DNA of 64,000 nucleotides from Arthrobacter sp. PM3 (GCF_003352915.1 NZ_CP022314.1:1490633-1554632); one strand, 5' to 3'. Shown: positions 18,856 through 28,525, counted from the stretch's first letter. A program made the numbers and translations. Notes: a model not told the origin generated them from the letters alone.

Positions 18856-19362
18856 ATGAACAAGGTAGCGAGCAAGCACTTCGGCGAGGTCGAGCTCAAC
18901 CACGGAAGGGATCATAATCTGACCGCCACGCATGAACTGGCGGGCCAGACCGTGGAGCTTGACCTTAATGTCAACGCGCATGACCATTTCGACGAGGCTG
19001 CCATGCACAAAGTTGACTACCGCTTGCGCTTCCTGCCCGAACTCGTGGACCAGGTCCGCGAAATGATCGCCGAGGAACTGTCCCAGGAGGGCACGAGCCC
19101 GCAGGAATACCGGCACTTCCACTGCAACGCGATCAAGGACGAGCACCTCCGGAAGGTCTTCGGCGTCGAGGACAAGAGCCAGCTCACCGACGAAGTCTTC
19201 CTCAAAGCCCTCAAACTCGGCCACGTGGGCATCTATCCGGGCCAGCCGGAACGCTACTTCGTCCTGGACTTCACCCTGGGGCAGCACTTCACCGACGAGG
19301 TCCTGGTGGCCTCGGCCGACGAGGACGGCGTCGTGGACGACGAGATCCTCTGGGAGTCCTGA
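18856..19362 (+). CDS. DUF2004 domain-containing protein
   Basis: 168 residues from the ATG at 18856; an ATG at 18811 would add 15 residues but has no ribosome site, and neither start is strong. The sequence SKHFGEVELNHGRDHNLTA and LDFTLGQHFTDEVLVASADE fit DUF2004, a soluble bacterial family of unknown role. Very acidic. It stands alone, divergent from the aldehyde dehydrogenase and convergent with metE. No function can be inferred from the context. Confidence 0.7.
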   Translation: MNKVASKHFGEVELNHGRDHNLTATHELAGQTVELDLNVNAHDHFDEAAMHKVDYRLRFLPELVDQVREMIAEELSQEGTSPQEYRHFHCNAIKDEHLRKVFGVEDKSQLTDEVFLKALKLGHVGIYPGQPERYFVLDFTLGQHFTDEVLVASADEDGVVDDEILWES

Positions 19363-19404
19363 CCCGCTGTTCTGACGCCCGCTGTCCGAGACACTGCAGA
19401 ACGC

Positions 19405-19449
19405 ACGACGCCGGCAGGCCACCCTGTGAGGGTGACCGGCCGGCGTCGT
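19405..19449. terminator. Large convergent hairpin between DUF2004 gene and metE
   Basis: Ten-base perfect outer stem (19405-19414 with 19440-19449) enclosing a second near-perfect stem-loop (ACCCT...AGGGT). U-tracts are weak on both strands, but its position between two converging stops favours a bidirectional terminator. Confidence 0.55.
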
Positions 19450-19470
19450 TAATCCAGCTGCGGCTGCCTG

Positions 19471-21816
19471 CTACTTGGCTGCCTCCAGCAGGTCGGCGCG
19501 GACCGTCCTGGTGGCCGTGACCAGGTTGCGCAGGGACTCTTCGGTCTCGGCGTAGCCGCGGGTCTTCAGGCCGCAGTCCGGGTTGACCCAGAGCTGGCGG
19601 GACGGGACGTGCTTGACGGCGGTGCTGAGCAGCTCGGTGACTTCCTGCTCGCCCGGGACGCGCGGCGAGTGGATGTCGTAGACGCCCGGACCGACACCGC
19701 GGCCGAAGCCGTGGGCCTCGAGGTCGTGCACGACCTCCATGCGGGAGCGGGCGGCCTCGATCGAGGTGACGTCGGCGTCCAGGCCGTCGATCGCGTCGAT
19801 GATGGCGCCGAACTCGGAGTAGCACAGGTGCGTGTGGATCTGGGTGGCGTCCGCGGCACCGGCCGTTGCGAGGCGGAAGGACTTCACGGACCAGTCCAGG
19901 TAGGCGGCCTGGTCGGCCTTGCGCAGCGGGAGGAGCTCGCGCAGGGCGGGCTCGTCGACCTGGATGACCTTGATGCCGGCGGCTTCGAGGTCGGCGATCT
20001 CGTCGCGCAGGGCCAAGCCGACCTGGTTGGCGGTCTCGCCGAGCGGCTGGTCGTCACGGACGAAGGACCAGGCCAGGATGGTGACCGGGCCGGTGAGCAT
20101 GCCCTTCATCGGCTTGCTGGTCAGGGACTGGGCGTATTCTGCCCAGGCCACCGTGATGGGGGCGCTGCGGGTGACATCGCCCCACAGGATGGACGGCCGG
20201 GTGCAGCGCGAGCCGTACGACTGGACCCAGCCGTGCACCGTGACGTCGAAGCCTTCGAGGTTCTCGGCGAAGTACTGGACCATGTCGTTGCGCTCGGGCT
20301 CGCCGTGGACCAGGACGTCGAAGCCGAGGTTTTCCTGCAGGTCCACGACACGCTTGATCTCGTCCTTCATGAGCTGCTCGTACTGCTCGTTGGTGAGATC
20401 GCCCCTGTTGTTGCGGGCACGGGCCGAACGGATTTCCGATGTCTGCGGGAAGGAGCCGATGGTGGTGGTGGGCAGCGGCGGCAGGTGCAGCGCATCTTCC
20501 TGGGCTGCTTCGCGGACCGCGTAGGCGGAACGGTTGAAGTCGGCGTCGGTCAGGGCCGCGGTGCGGGCCCGGACGTCGGCTCGACGGACGCCCTCGGCCT
20601 CGGCGCGGGAGGCGATGACCCGGGTGGCCTCGTCGATGGCCGGCTGGACATCCCTTGCCTGAACCCCGGCGGCATCGGTCAGCAGGCCGGCCAGGGTGAC
20701 GACTTCGACGGCCTTCTGGTCGGCGAAGGCCAGCCAACTGCGCAGCTGCTCGGACAGCTGGACTTCCTCGTCGACGTCGTGCGGGACGTGCTGCGTGGAG
20801 GTGGAGGTGCTGATGGCCAGCTTGGCGACGGACGCCTGCAGGTCCGCGATCTTCCGCGCGGAAGCTGCGAGGTCGTTGCGCCAGATGTTGTGGCCGTCCA
20901 CGACGCCGGCGACGAGGGTCTTGTTGCCCAGCGCGGCCAGGGCGGCGGCGGAGGGGACCTCGCCCTTGAACACGTCCAGGTGCAGGGCGTCGATGCCGGT
21001 CGCGGCGAGGGTGCCGAGCTGGCCGTCGAGCGCTCCGTAGGGGGTGGAGACGAACAGCTGCGGGCGCCGGGCTGCGGCGGAGAGGACCTCGTAGGAGCGG
21101 GCGACGGCGGCCTGGATTTCCCCGGCCGGGGTGTCCTGGTCCACCACGAGGGCGGGCTCGTCGAGCTGGACCCAGCCGGCCCCGGCGGCGGCGAGCTGCT
21201 CCAGCAGGGCGGTGTAGACCGGGAGGACGTCCTCGAGGCGGGACAGCGGGCTGAAGCCGGCCGGGGCGTCGTCGGAAGCCTTGCTCAGCAGCAGGAACGT
21301 GACCGGGCCGACGATGTACGGGCGGGTCTGGACACCGTTGGCGAGGGCGTAGGCAAATTCCTCGACGATCCGGGTGGAGGTCAGCGAGAAGTTGGTTTCC
21401 GGGCCGATTTCCGGCACGAGGTAATGGTAGTTGGTGTCGAACCACTTGGTCATTTCCAGCGGCTGCTGGTCCTTGGTGCCGCGGGCCAGGGTGAAGTAGC
21501 CGTCGATGTCCAGCCGGCCCTCGGCGTTGAGGAGGTTGCCGAAGCGGGCCGGCACGGCGCCGAGGTGGGCCGCGGCGTCGAGGACCTGGTCGTAGTAGGA
21601 GAAGGTGCCGGGAACGGCGGCGGCTTCGGTGAGGCCGAGTTCCTGGAGGCGCTTGGCGGTGCCGAGCTGGATTTCCTTGGCGGCGGCGTCCAGGGCTGCG
21701 GCGTCGATCTTGCCGGCCCAGTAGGCTTCGACGGCCTTCTTGAGTTCGCGGCGGCGGCCGATGCGCGGGTAGCCCAGGATCGAGGCGGACGGGAAGGGGG
21801 TGAGGTTTTCAGGCAT
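19471..21816 (-). CDS. metE: Cobalamin-independent methionine synthase
   Basis: 781 residues, normal for MetE. Transfers the methyl group of 5-methyltetrahydropteroyl-tri-glutamate to homocysteine. The N-terminal half (ILGYPRIGRRRELKKAVEAYW) and C-terminal half (TTTIGSFPQTSEIRSAR) are both complete; zinc-site cysteines lie in HTHLCYSEF and VNPDCGLKTR. ATG 21816 has AAGGAC six bases upstream, the same ribosome site as metF. It follows metF by 61 bases in the same direction, so MetF supplies the methyl donor used here. The intergenic region contains a CTT microsatellite. Confidence 0.97.
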   Translation of the reverse strand: MPENLTPFPSASILGYPRIGRRRELKKAVEAYWAGKIDAAALDAAAKEIQLGTAKRLQELGLTEAAAVPGTFSYYDQVLDAAAHLGAVPARFGNLLNAEGRLDIDGYFTLARGTKDQQPLEMTKWFDTNYHYLVPEIGPETNFSLTSTRIVEEFAYALANGVQTRPYIVGPVTFLLLSKASDDAPAGFSPLSRLEDVLPVYTALLEQLAAAGAGWVQLDEPALVVDQDTPAGEIQAAVARSYEVLSAAARRPQLFVSTPYGALDGQLGTLAATGIDALHLDVFKGEVPSAAALAALGNKTLVAGVVDGHNIWRNDLAASARKIADLQASVAKLAISTSTSTQHVPHDVDEEVQLSEQLRSWLAFADQKAVEVVTLAGLLTDAAGVQARDVQPAIDEATRVIASRAEAEGVRRADVRARTAALTDADFNRSAYAVREAAQEDALHLPPLPTTTIGSFPQTSEIRSARARNNRGDLTNEQYEQLMKDEIKRVVDLQENLGFDVLVHGEPERNDMVQYFAENLEGFDVTVHGWVQSYGSRCTRPSILWGDVTRSAPITVAWAEYAQSLTSKPMKGMLTGPVTILAWSFVRDDQPLGETANQVGLALRDEIADLEAAGIKVIQVDEPALRELLPLRKADQAAYLDWSVKSFRLATAGAADATQIHTHLCYSEFGAIIDAIDGLDADVTSIEAARSRMEVVHDLEAHGFGRGVGPGVYDIHSPRVPGEQEVTELLSTAVKHVPSRQLWVNPDCGLKTRGYAETEESLRNLVTATRTVRADLLEAAK

Positions 21817-21843
21817 GGCAAAGTCCTTGGAGTTGGCGGTGGA

Positions 21844-21868
21844 GAAGAAGAAGAAGAAGAAGAAGAAG
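21844..21868. repeat. Trinucleotide microsatellite (GAA/CTT, 8.3 units) in the metF-metE gap
   Basis: Twenty-five bases of perfect GAA repeat on the plus strand (CTT on the coding strand), nine bases after the metF stop and ~27 before the metE start. Low-GC, pure and unlike the surrounding DNA. Length change by slipped pairing would alter the spacing upstream of the metE ribosome site without touching either reading frame. Confidence 0.9.
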
Positions 21869-21877
21869 TTGGGTGGG

Positions 21878-22855
21878 TCAGCTGGCGAGCTGGCCGGCCG
21901 TTGCCGCGCTGGGGGCCGGGCGCCGCTGGGCGCCGTGCCGGTGCGGCCGGGGCAGTGCGAGTTTGTCCAGCACGTCCAGGGCGGCGGCGTGTTCATTGAA
22001 GGTGTAGAGGTGGATGCCGGGGGCGCCGGCATCCAGGGCGGCGTTGGCCAGGTCCACGGTGGCGCGGACGCCGATCCGGGTCCGCTCGGCGTCGGTATCG
22101 GCGGCCGCGAGGCGGTCGATGAGTTCCGGTGCCGGTTCCACGCCGGTCAGTTCGCCGAGCCGGGCGAGCCGGCGCAGGCTGATCAGCGGCATGACACCCG
22201 GGATGATCGGGATGGTCACCCCGGCCCGGCGTGCCCGGGTCAGGAGGTCCGCGTACTGCTCGGCGTGGAAGAAGACCTGGGTGATGGCGAAGTCGGCGCC
22301 GGAGCGCTGCTTAGCCAGCAGGACCTCGATGTCGTGCGCCTCACTGGGCGATTCCGGGTGCCGGGCCGGGTAGGCGGCGACGCCGACGGCGACCTTCCCG
22401 GCGCACAGCAGTGCAGACCGGCGCTGCTCCACCCGGCGGATGAGCTCGATCAGGTCCTGGGCGTACCGCAGGGATCCCGGCGGCGGGGTGGCGCCGTCCT
22501 TGGGCTGGTCGCCGCGCAGGGCGAGGATGCCGCGGACGCCGACGTCGAGCAGTTCGCCGATGATTTCCGCCAGTTCCTGCGGGGAATTCCCCACGCAGGT
22601 CAGGTGGGCCAGCGGCCGCAGCGTTGTCTCCTGGACCAGCCGGTTGATGAGCTCGACGGCGGTGCCGCGGTTGGAACCGCTGGCGCCGTAGGTGACGGAC
22701 ACATAGTCCGGGTCCGTGGCTTCGAGTTCGCCGATGGTGGTCCAGAGGGACTCGGCGGCGGCGGCTGAGCGCGGCGGGAACAGTTCATAGGACAGCGCGA
22801 CGGGGGCCGCGCCGGCCAGGTTGGGATGGGTGTCGATAAGGCTTGGTGGTGACAT
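21878..22855 (-). CDS. metF: Methylenetetrahydrofolate reductase
   Basis: 325 residues from the ATG at 22855 (AAGGAC six bases upstream). FAD enzyme reducing 5,10-methylene-THF to 5-methyl-THF for methionine synthesis. Motifs: SYELFPPRS, VSVTYGASGSNRG, LAHLTCVGNS, ILALRGDQP, and FAITQVFFHAEQY. The last ~25 residues are a basic Pro/Ala tail beyond the TIM barrel. Probably one transcript with metE. No SAM, cobalamin or other known riboswitch was recognised in the 427-base upstream region. Confidence 0.95.
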   Translation of the reverse strand: MSPPSLIDTHPNLAGAAPVALSYELFPPRSAAAAESLWTTIGELEATDPDYVSVTYGASGSNRGTAVELINRLVQETTLRPLAHLTCVGNSPQELAEIIGELLDVGVRGILALRGDQPKDGATPPPGSLRYAQDLIELIRRVEQRRSALLCAGKVAVGVAAYPARHPESPSEAHDIEVLLAKQRSGADFAITQVFFHAEQYADLLTRARRAGVTIPIIPGVMPLISLRRLARLGELTGVEPAPELIDRLAAADTDAERTRIGVRATVDLANAALDAGAPGIHLYTFNEHAAALDVLDKLALPRPHRHGAQRRPAPSAATAGQLAS

Positions 22856-23282
22856 TTGCGTCCTTGGCTGTGAACACTGCCGGCCGTGCCCGGGTAACGG
22901 GACCTGCCGGAAATGATGTGAGTTTGGGGAACACGGAGGGAACTCCAGCAGGACGCAGTCGCGACTGTTACGCCTGATACGAAGTTGTCCGTGAGCAAAT
23001 GTCAGGCCCACATGGGGGCACCCACACCCTCCTGGGCCGGCGGTGGAATTCTTCCAAGGCCGGCTTTCTGCGGAGGATCGCTGACACGTTACTGAGGTAA
23101 CTTGTATAGAACTCTAGAGGCCCGGCGCGGGGGCCTTCAAGTCGGCTCCGAATTAAGACGCACCTTTACGGCTGTTTTTATTTACCGGCAGAATAATGTT
23201 CGCCGGTAGGGCCGTTTCCGTTGGCGCGCGGCGCGGGCCCGCGGCCCTCCCCATCCGTCCGGCGCAGGACTATCCTTTTGCC
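22856..23282. other. Gene-free region upstream of metF
   Basis: 427 bases between metF and a small plus-strand gene. It should hold promoters for both. It contains several short G/C-rich inverted repeats and an AT-richer patch near 23090-23115, but I could not assign a promoter, operator or riboswitch with confidence. Conserved SAM-I, SAM-II and cobalamin box motifs were looked for by eye on the metF strand and not found. Confidence 0.5.
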
Positions 23283-23486
23283 ATGATTCAGCTTCCAGCC
23301 AGTTACCAGGAGTATCTCGCCGGCAAGAGCGAGAGTTTCATCAACACCGTCCGGCCCGTACTTATGCAGTCGGCTGCGGACAAGGAGCACGGGGTGCGGG
23401 TCTCCTACAACCGGGGCCCCACCGGCCATCAGGCCCATCTGGATGAGACTATTCCGTTCGGGACGGTCATCGAAGACATTGACTGA
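23283..23486 (+). CDS. Small conserved-looking hypothetical protein
   Basis: 67 residues from the ATG at 23283, AGGAC 11 bases upstream. Reads MIQLPASYQEYLAGKSESF and ends FGTVIEDID; mixed charged/hydrophobic composition and coding-like third positions suggest a real soluble protein. No family recognised. Single gene, convergent with the ROK regulator 41 bases away. Confidence 0.6.
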   Translation: MIQLPASYQEYLAGKSESFINTVRPVLMQSAADKEHGVRVSYNRGPTGHQAHLDETIPFGTVIEDID

Positions 23487-23527
23487 CGGTTGGCCGGCCC
23501 GGCTGTGACACCGGCCCGGCCATGGCG

Positions 23528-24781
23528 TCAGCCTTCCAGGAGCAGCCGCTGCGAGCGCGGAGCCAGGGTGTGCTCCAGGACCAGGCATGCCGCCCCGACG
23601 GCCCCGACGTCGTCCCCGACGCCTGTGCCCACGACCTCAACGCCGTGGATTGCCCGGGCGGCGCTGTTCGCGTCGATCAGCGCCGGGATCCGGTCAAGGT
23701 AGGCTGCCGACAGGCACGTCCAGAACGGGCCGCCGAAGACCACGCGGTCCACGTCCAGGGCGTTGGTGACGACGGAGACGGCCCGGGCCACGAGGACGGC
23801 GGAGCGGCCAATGATTTCCATGGCCTGGGCGTTGCCGCCGTAGGCGAGCTCGCACAATTGCGCGAAGCGCTCCTGGACCGCCGGCGCGCTCAGCTCCCGG
23901 CCCGGACCGTCCAGCACCCCGGCCGCCTCGGCCTGCGCCACGAGGACCTGCGGTATCGCGGAGACCTTCACGCAGCCGCGCTGCCCGCAGTCGCAGAGAG
24001 CCCCGTCCGGGTCCACGATGATATGCCCGATTTCCCCCGCGTTGCCCGAGGTTCCGCGGATGACCTCGTCATTGAGGACAATGCCACAGCCGATCCCGGT
24101 TCCCATGTACATGAAGACAAAACTGCCCTCGCCGCTCGGGCCGCCGGCCCAGGTTTCGGCCACGGCAGCACTGGTCACGTCCTTGTCCATCAGGGTGGAC
24201 AGGCCGGTGGCGTCAGCCAGGGCGTCCCGCAGCCCCACGTGGTCCCAGCCCGGCAGCAGGGGCGGATCCACCACCGCGCCCTCGGTGAGGTCGATGGGAC
24301 CCGGTGAGGCCACCCCGAGACCGGCGATCCGTGCCGGGTCCACGCCGGAGTCGGCGATGAGGTTCCTGATCTCGGCAGCGATGGTGTCGATGACGGCCCG
24401 CGGGTCGGTGCCGGGCGGCGTGGCGATGCTCGAGTGCCGGACCACGGCACCCAGCAGGTCCAGCACGACAAAGGTCACCACTGCCGGGTCCAGGTGGACG
24501 CCCACCGCGTACATCCCGCCGGGGTTGAGCCGGAGCATGGTCCGCGGCTTGCCCGGGCCGGTCCCTTCCTTGCCGGCTTCAACGATCAGGTGCTGGTCCA
24601 GCAGGCGCCGGGAAATGTTGGAGATGGTCTGCGGCGAGAGCCCGACGATCTGCGCGAGTTCGACCCGGCTCAGGCCGGCCGGAGCCCGCCTGATGGCGTC
24701 AAGGATGACCGTGAGGTTGAAATCGCCCATCTTCGGGAGGTTGGTCCCCCGCCTCGGCGAGGGTTGCCGGATCTCGGTCAC
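23528..24781 (-). CDS. ROK-family transcriptional regulator
   Basis: 417 residues. N-terminal winged helix-turn-helix (~20-80: LDAIRRAPAGLSRVELAQIV, SPQTISNISRRLLD) joined to a ROK sugar-kinase-like domain. The ROK zinc site is visible as GHIIVDP followed by CDCGQRGCVK, in which Lys replaces the more usual Glu of the motif. ATP-loop-like FVFMYMGTGIGCGIV is present. These proteins (NagC/XylR type) repress sugar uptake and catabolic genes in response to a sugar. No sugar genes adjoin it, so its targets are elsewhere. Confidence 0.88.
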   Translation of the reverse strand: MTEIRQPSPRRGTNLPKMGDFNLTVILDAIRRAPAGLSRVELAQIVGLSPQTISNISRRLLDQHLIVEAGKEGTGPGKPRTMLRLNPGGMYAVGVHLDPAVVTFVVLDLLGAVVRHSSIATPPGTDPRAVIDTIAAEIRNLIADSGVDPARIAGLGVASPGPIDLTEGAVVDPPLLPGWDHVGLRDALADATGLSTLMDKDVTSAAVAETWAGGPSGEGSFVFMYMGTGIGCGIVLNDEVIRGTSGNAGEIGHIIVDPDGALCDCGQRGCVKVSAIPQVLVAQAEAAGVLDGPGRELSAPAVQERFAQLCELAYGGNAQAMEIIGRSAVLVARAVSVVTNALDVDRVVFGGPFWTCLSAAYLDRIPALIDANSAARAIHGVEVVGTGVGDDVGAVGAACLVLEHTLAPRSQRLLLEG

Positions 24782-24893
24782 AGATACCTCAAAACGTCAT
24801 TGGCCCAATACAGCAGTTGTCAGAATCGTACGTTACGTGCAGGCGCGCGCCCACACATCCGCTTTTCGGATTAAATGTTTCAGCCGTGCCGTT

Positions 24894-26096
24894 TCACCCC
24901 GGCGGACGCCGGGTACTCGCCGTCACCGTGAACTTCGGGTTCCTGCCGGCCTCGCGTGTCGGACCGATCAGGCGTTCGAGTGCCGGCCGGTAGTGCAGGT
25001 GGCTGTTGTACACGGTCCACAGCTCCCCGCCGGGAGCGAGCACCCTGCCGGCGGCTTCGATCAGTTTGATCCCCGCGCCGGCGTGGACGGCGGACTCCAG
25101 GTGGAAGGGCGGGTTGAGCAGGATCAGGTCCGCGCTGGCATCCGGCAGGGTGCTCATGGCGTCGTCCTGGAGGACCTCGATCCGGCCGTCCAGGCCGTTG
25201 GCCCGCGCCGTGGCGAGGGCTGAGTCGACGGCGGCCGCGGACCGGTCCGTGGCTGTGACGCGGGTGCCGGGGTTGGCGCGGGCGTACATGGCGGCGAGGA
25301 TCCCTGTGCCGCAGCCGAGGTCGACGGCGTGGGCCGCGTGCGGCATCCGGGGCAGGAACTCCAGCAGGTACCTGGTCCCGATGTCCAGCCCGGTGCCGGC
25401 GAAGACGGCGCCGCGGGCACAGACCGCCAGCCCCAGTTCGCTGTTCATGCCGGTGACCGGGAAGGGTGGCGCGGCCGGAACGGCCTTGGGGCTCCTGGCC
25501 AGCAGAATCCGTGATTTCTGCCGCGCCAGCTGGGGCTGGACGACGTCGAAATAGCGCCCCAGCACCGTGTTCATTCCCAGGCTCATATGTTTGACGCGGC
25601 CGCCGGCCAGCAGCACGACGCCGGGTGCCGCGTGGCGGGCGACGGCGTCGGCGATTTCTTCCAGTTCCGCAAGGGAACGCGGCAATTGCAGCAGGACGAC
25701 GGCGGCGCCCTCCAGCAGCGCGGCGCCCAGCGGGAGCTGCTCAAAACCGCCTTGGATTTCCAGCGCCCCGGCGTTGGCCCGCAGCGCCCGTGCTCCGGTG
25801 ATCAGGTCCTGGTGGACCCGGACGCCGTGCGTCCCCGCGAAGGAGCCCAGCGCCAGTGCCCCGAGTGTCAGGGCGCCGTACCGGTCCCCCACCACCGCGA
25901 GCCGCGCTCCCGGCGGCAGCTGGCCGGCGTTATGCATTTCAAGGGCCGTGTCCAACAGGAGCCGGTCCGTGGCGTCCCACGCCTGCAGGTTGGCGGCCTC
26001 GACGTCCGGGAACCGCCGCAGCCGGGCAAAGAGGGAATCGATCTGGGTGTCCGCCACGTGCGTTTTCTGCCGCCGTTCTTCTCGGGCTTGGGTCAT
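24894..26096 (-). CDS. RlmG/RsmC-type class I methyltransferase
   Basis: 400 residues from the ATG at 26096. Two tandem Rossmann-like halves: an N-terminal, probably inactive copy (LPPGARLAVVGDRYGALTLG) and a C-terminal active copy (~230-400) with the SAM loop AVDLGCGTGILAAMYA and the base-methylation motif LLNPPFH. That arrangement is the one of RsmC/RlmG, which methylate N2 of guanine in 16S or 23S rRNA. Which rRNA base is modified cannot be decided. It follows the flavoprotein gene by 58 bases on the same strand. Confidence 0.82.
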   Translation of the reverse strand: MTQAREERRQKTHVADTQIDSLFARLRRFPDVEAANLQAWDATDRLLLDTALEMHNAGQLPPGARLAVVGDRYGALTLGALALGSFAGTHGVRVHQDLITGARALRANAGALEIQGGFEQLPLGAALLEGAAVVLLQLPRSLAELEEIADAVARHAAPGVVLLAGGRVKHMSLGMNTVLGRYFDVVQPQLARQKSRILLARSPKAVPAAPPFPVTGMNSELGLAVCARGAVFAGTGLDIGTRYLLEFLPRMPHAAHAVDLGCGTGILAAMYARANPGTRVTATDRSAAAVDSALATARANGLDGRIEVLQDDAMSTLPDASADLILLNPPFHLESAVHAGAGIKLIEAAGRVLAPGGELWTVYNSHLHYRPALERLIGPTREAGRNPKFTVTASTRRPPG

Positions 26097-26154
26097 GGGT
26101 TCAGGTGTTGTGTCCGGTGTCCGGCCCCGGAGTGCTGCACTGCAACGTTCCACG

Positions 26155-27300
26155 TTATCCCGAAGCGGCCAGCAGGGTGGCAATTCCCGCGACGGCGGCC
26201 CGGCCGGCCCGGTTGGCGCCGATGGTGGAGGAGGACGGCCCGTAGCCGACCAGGTGGACCCTCGGTTCGGCTGCCACCTGGGTGTTGTTCATTGCGATCC
26301 CGCCGCCCGGTCCGCGCAGGTGCAGCGGGGCGAGGTGTTCGAGTTCGGCCCGGAAACCGGTGGCCCAAAGGATCACGTCCGCAGCCAGGAAGCCGCCGTC
26401 GTCCAACCGGACGCCGTCCGGCCCGATGGCGGTGAACATGGGATGCCTGTCCAGGACGCCGCGTTCTGCGGCCGCGCGCAGGGCCGGCGTCCGGATCAGG
26501 CCGGTCGCGGAGACGACGCTTTGCGGCGGCAGGCCCTGGCGCACCCGTTCCTCCACCAGGGCGACGGCGTCGTGACCGGCCTGCCGGTCAAAGGGCGCCT
26601 CACGCCAGACCGGTTCCCGGCGGGTGAACCACGTGGTGCCGGTGACCCGGGAGATCTCATCAAGCAGCCCGACGGCGGAGATGCCCCCGCCGACCACGAT
26701 CACGTGCTGCCCGCGAAACTCGTCCGCGGAGACGTAGTCCGCGACGTGCAGTTGCCGGCCGCGGAAGCTGGCCTGGCCCGGGTAAATGGGCCAGAACGGC
26801 CGGGTCCAGGTGCCGGTGGCGTTGATGAGGGCGCGGGCGGACCATTCGCCGCGGCTGGTTGCGATGCTCAGCCGGCCGACGGGATCGGCGTCGTCCCGGC
26901 TCACGGACCGAACCTTCACGGGCCGTTCGATGGCGAGCCCAAGGTCGTGTTCGTACCCGCCGAAGTAGCGGGTGAGGAAGGTCGAGCTGGCCTCGGCCGG
27001 GTCCACGGCCGGCTGGGGCAGGCCGGGGAGGTCGCTGATACCGTTCACCGTGGCCATGAGCAGGCTCTTCCAGCGGTGGCGCCAGGCCCCGCCGGGGCCG
27101 TCCTCGGCGTCAAGCACGATGTACGACCCCGCGGGGATGCCGTCCCGCGCCGCGGTGGCCCCCGCTGCGGCCGCCTGTGCCGGGACAAAGCCGCGGCGTT
27201 GCAGGTGGTAGGCCGCCGACAGGCCGGCCTGCCCGGCGCCGACCACGACGACGTCGGCCGTGCGCGGCGTCCCGGGGGAAATGATCCGGTCTCCGGTCAG
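26155..27300 (-). CDS. FAD/NAD(P)-binding monooxygenase-like flavoprotein, start uncertain
   Basis: About 380 residues. FAD Rossmann motif [19 protein letters not shown] at the N-terminus, a second nucleotide site [18 protein letters not shown] in the middle, and [14 protein letters not shown] toward the end: the plan of flavin-containing monooxygenase/thioredoxin-reductase-like enzymes. No ATG, GTG or TTG precedes the first Rossmann strand; a CTG at 27300, overlapping the YjdM stop, is used here as the boundary. The first GTG (27246) would cut into the strand before GAGQAG. Probably translated by coupling to yjdM. Substrate unknown. Confidence 0.75.
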   Translation of the reverse strand: MTGDRIISPGTPRTADVVVVGAGQAGLSAAYHLQRRGFVPAQAAAAGATAARDGIPAGSYIVLDAEDGPGGAWRHRWKSLLMATVNGISDLPGLPQPAVDPAEASSTFLTRYFGGYEHDLGLAIERPVKVRSVSRDDADPVGRLSIATSRGEWSARALINATGTWTRPFWPIYPGQASFRGRQLHVADYVSADEFRGQHVIVVGGGISAVGLLDEISRVTGTTWFTRREPVWREAPFDRQAGHDAVALVEERVRQGLPPQSVVSATGLIRTPALRAAAERGVLDRHPMFTAIGPDGVRLDDGGFLAADVILWATGFRAELEHLAPLHLRGPGGGIAMNNTQVAAEPRVHLVGYGPSSSTIGANRAGRAAVAGIATLLAASG

Positions 27301-27650
27301 ATCTTCTTGACGACGCTGGACTTGAGCTGCATGGGGCCGACGCCGTCCACTTTGCAGTCGATGTCGTGGTCGCCGACGCCGTCGACGAGGCGGATGCCGC
27401 GGACCTTCGTGCCGACCTTGATGACCGTGGAGCTGCCCTTGATCTTCAGGTCCTTGACGACCGTGACGGTGTCGCCGTCGGCGAGCACATTGCCGACCGC
27501 GTCCTTGATGACGGCGGCCACCGGGAGCCCGGCGTCCGCGTCGGTGGCCGGCGCCCACTCGTGCGCGCACTCAGGGCAGACCAGCAGCGCCCCCATCTCG
27601 TAGGTGTATTCGCTGGAGCATTCGGGGCAGGGAGGCAGGGACTCGTTCAC
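27297..27650 (-). CDS. yjdM: Zinc-ribbon protein YjdM (PhnA family)
   Basis: 117 residues, full length. N-terminal four-cysteine zinc ribbon ([20 protein letters not shown], followed by CAHEW) then the SH3-like PhnA domain ([35 protein letters not shown]). GTG start with GGGGAC directly upstream. Although first named for the phosphonate operon, this family has no settled function and no phosphonate genes are nearby. Its stop overlaps the presumed start of the flavoprotein. Confidence 0.9.
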   Translation of the reverse strand: MNESLPPCPECSSEYTYEMGALLVCPECAHEWAPATDADAGLPVAAVIKDAVGNVLADGDTVTVVKDLKIKGSSTVIKVGTKVRGIRLVDGVGDHDIDCKVDGVGPMQLKSSVVKKI

Positions 27651-27730
27651 GTCCCCAAGTTTAGTCGTCCCTGGCGGCCGCCGGACGCCGAGTCAGTCGG
27701 CGCGGGCGGGACGCCTTGGAGCGGGTTGCC

Positions 27731-28525
27731 TCAGAACGGGTTGAGCAGCCGGTCCACGAACTGCCGCGTGCGTTCCTCCCGAGGATCGCGCAGCACGGTG
27801 TCTGGGTGGCCGCGTTCGACCACCACGCCGCCGTCCATGAAGATCACTTCGTCGGCCACCTCGCGGGCGAACGCGAGCTCGTGGGTGACCACCACCATCG
27901 TCCAGCCTTCATCCGCGAGCTCTTTGATGACGGTCAGGACCTCGCCCACCAGCTCCGGGTCCAGCGCCGACGTCGGCTCGTCGAAGAGCAGCAGCTGCGG
28001 ACGCAGGGCCAGCGCCCGCACGATGCCCACCCGCTGCTGCTGGCCGCCGGAGAGCTCGAACGGGTAGCTGTCCTCCTTGTCGGCGAGCCCGACGCGGGCC
28101 AGCAGCTCCCGGGCGTCCCGGCTGGCCTCGGCCTTGGGCCGCTTCTGGACCTGGACCGGGCCTTCGATCACGTTCTCCAGCACAGTCTTGTGCGGGAAGA
28201 GATTGTAGTGCTGGAACACCATGGCGCTGCGGTCCCGGAGGGCGGACAGCTGCTTTTTCGCCGTCGGCGTGGAAAAGTCGACGGTCAGTTGCCCCGCGAA
28301 CTCAGCAACGCCGGCGTCGGGCACTTCGAGGCCGTTCAGGCACCGCAGGACCGTCGTCTTGCCCGATCCGGACGGCCCGATCAACGTCACCACTTCGCCG
28401 CGGCGGACGTCGAGGTCGATGGATTTGAGCACTTCGTGGTCGCCAAACGCCTTGCGAAGGCCCCTGACGCTCAGCAGCGTGTCTGCGGAACCGGCGTTCG
28501 GGTCCCCGGTCTCAGTGGGCGACAT
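27731..28525 (-). CDS. Polar amino-acid ABC transporter, ATP-binding protein
   Basis: 264 residues from ATG 28525, overlapping the permease end by 14 bases. Walker [11 protein letters not shown]-loop [15 protein letters not shown] signature LSGGQQQR, Walker [14 protein letters not shown] and the switch His in VVTHELAFA are all intact. The FQHYNLFPH and GxMVVVTHE wording is that of the GlnQ/TcyC/ArtP (polar amino acid, cystine) group. It energises import with the permease and lipoprotein upstream of it on the same transcript. Confidence 0.93.
   Translation of the reverse strand: MSPTETGDPNAGSADTLLSVRGLRKAFGDHEVLKSIDLDVRRGEVVTLIGPSGSGKTTVLRCLNGLEVPDAGVAEFAGQLTVDFSTPTAKKQLSALRDRSAMVFQHYNLFPHKTVLENVIEGPVQVQKRPKAEASRDARELLARVGLADKEDSYPFELSGGQQQRVGIVRALALRPQLLLFDEPTSALDPELVGEVLTVIKELADEGWTMVVVTHELAFAREVADEVIFMDGGVVVERGHPDTVLRDPREERTRQFVDRLLNPF

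Noticed and set aside
19609..21999. Long plus-strand frame across metE, with a Glu-repeat end over the microsatellite
   Set aside because: Composition is the typical antisense shadow of a GC-rich gene; the Glu run only reflects the GAA repeat. MetE is complete on the other strand.
22856..23282. Possible SAM or cobalamin riboswitch before metF
   Set aside because: None of the conserved core sequences of SAM-I, SAM-II or cobalamin aptamers was found on the metF strand; a covariance search would be needed to settle it.
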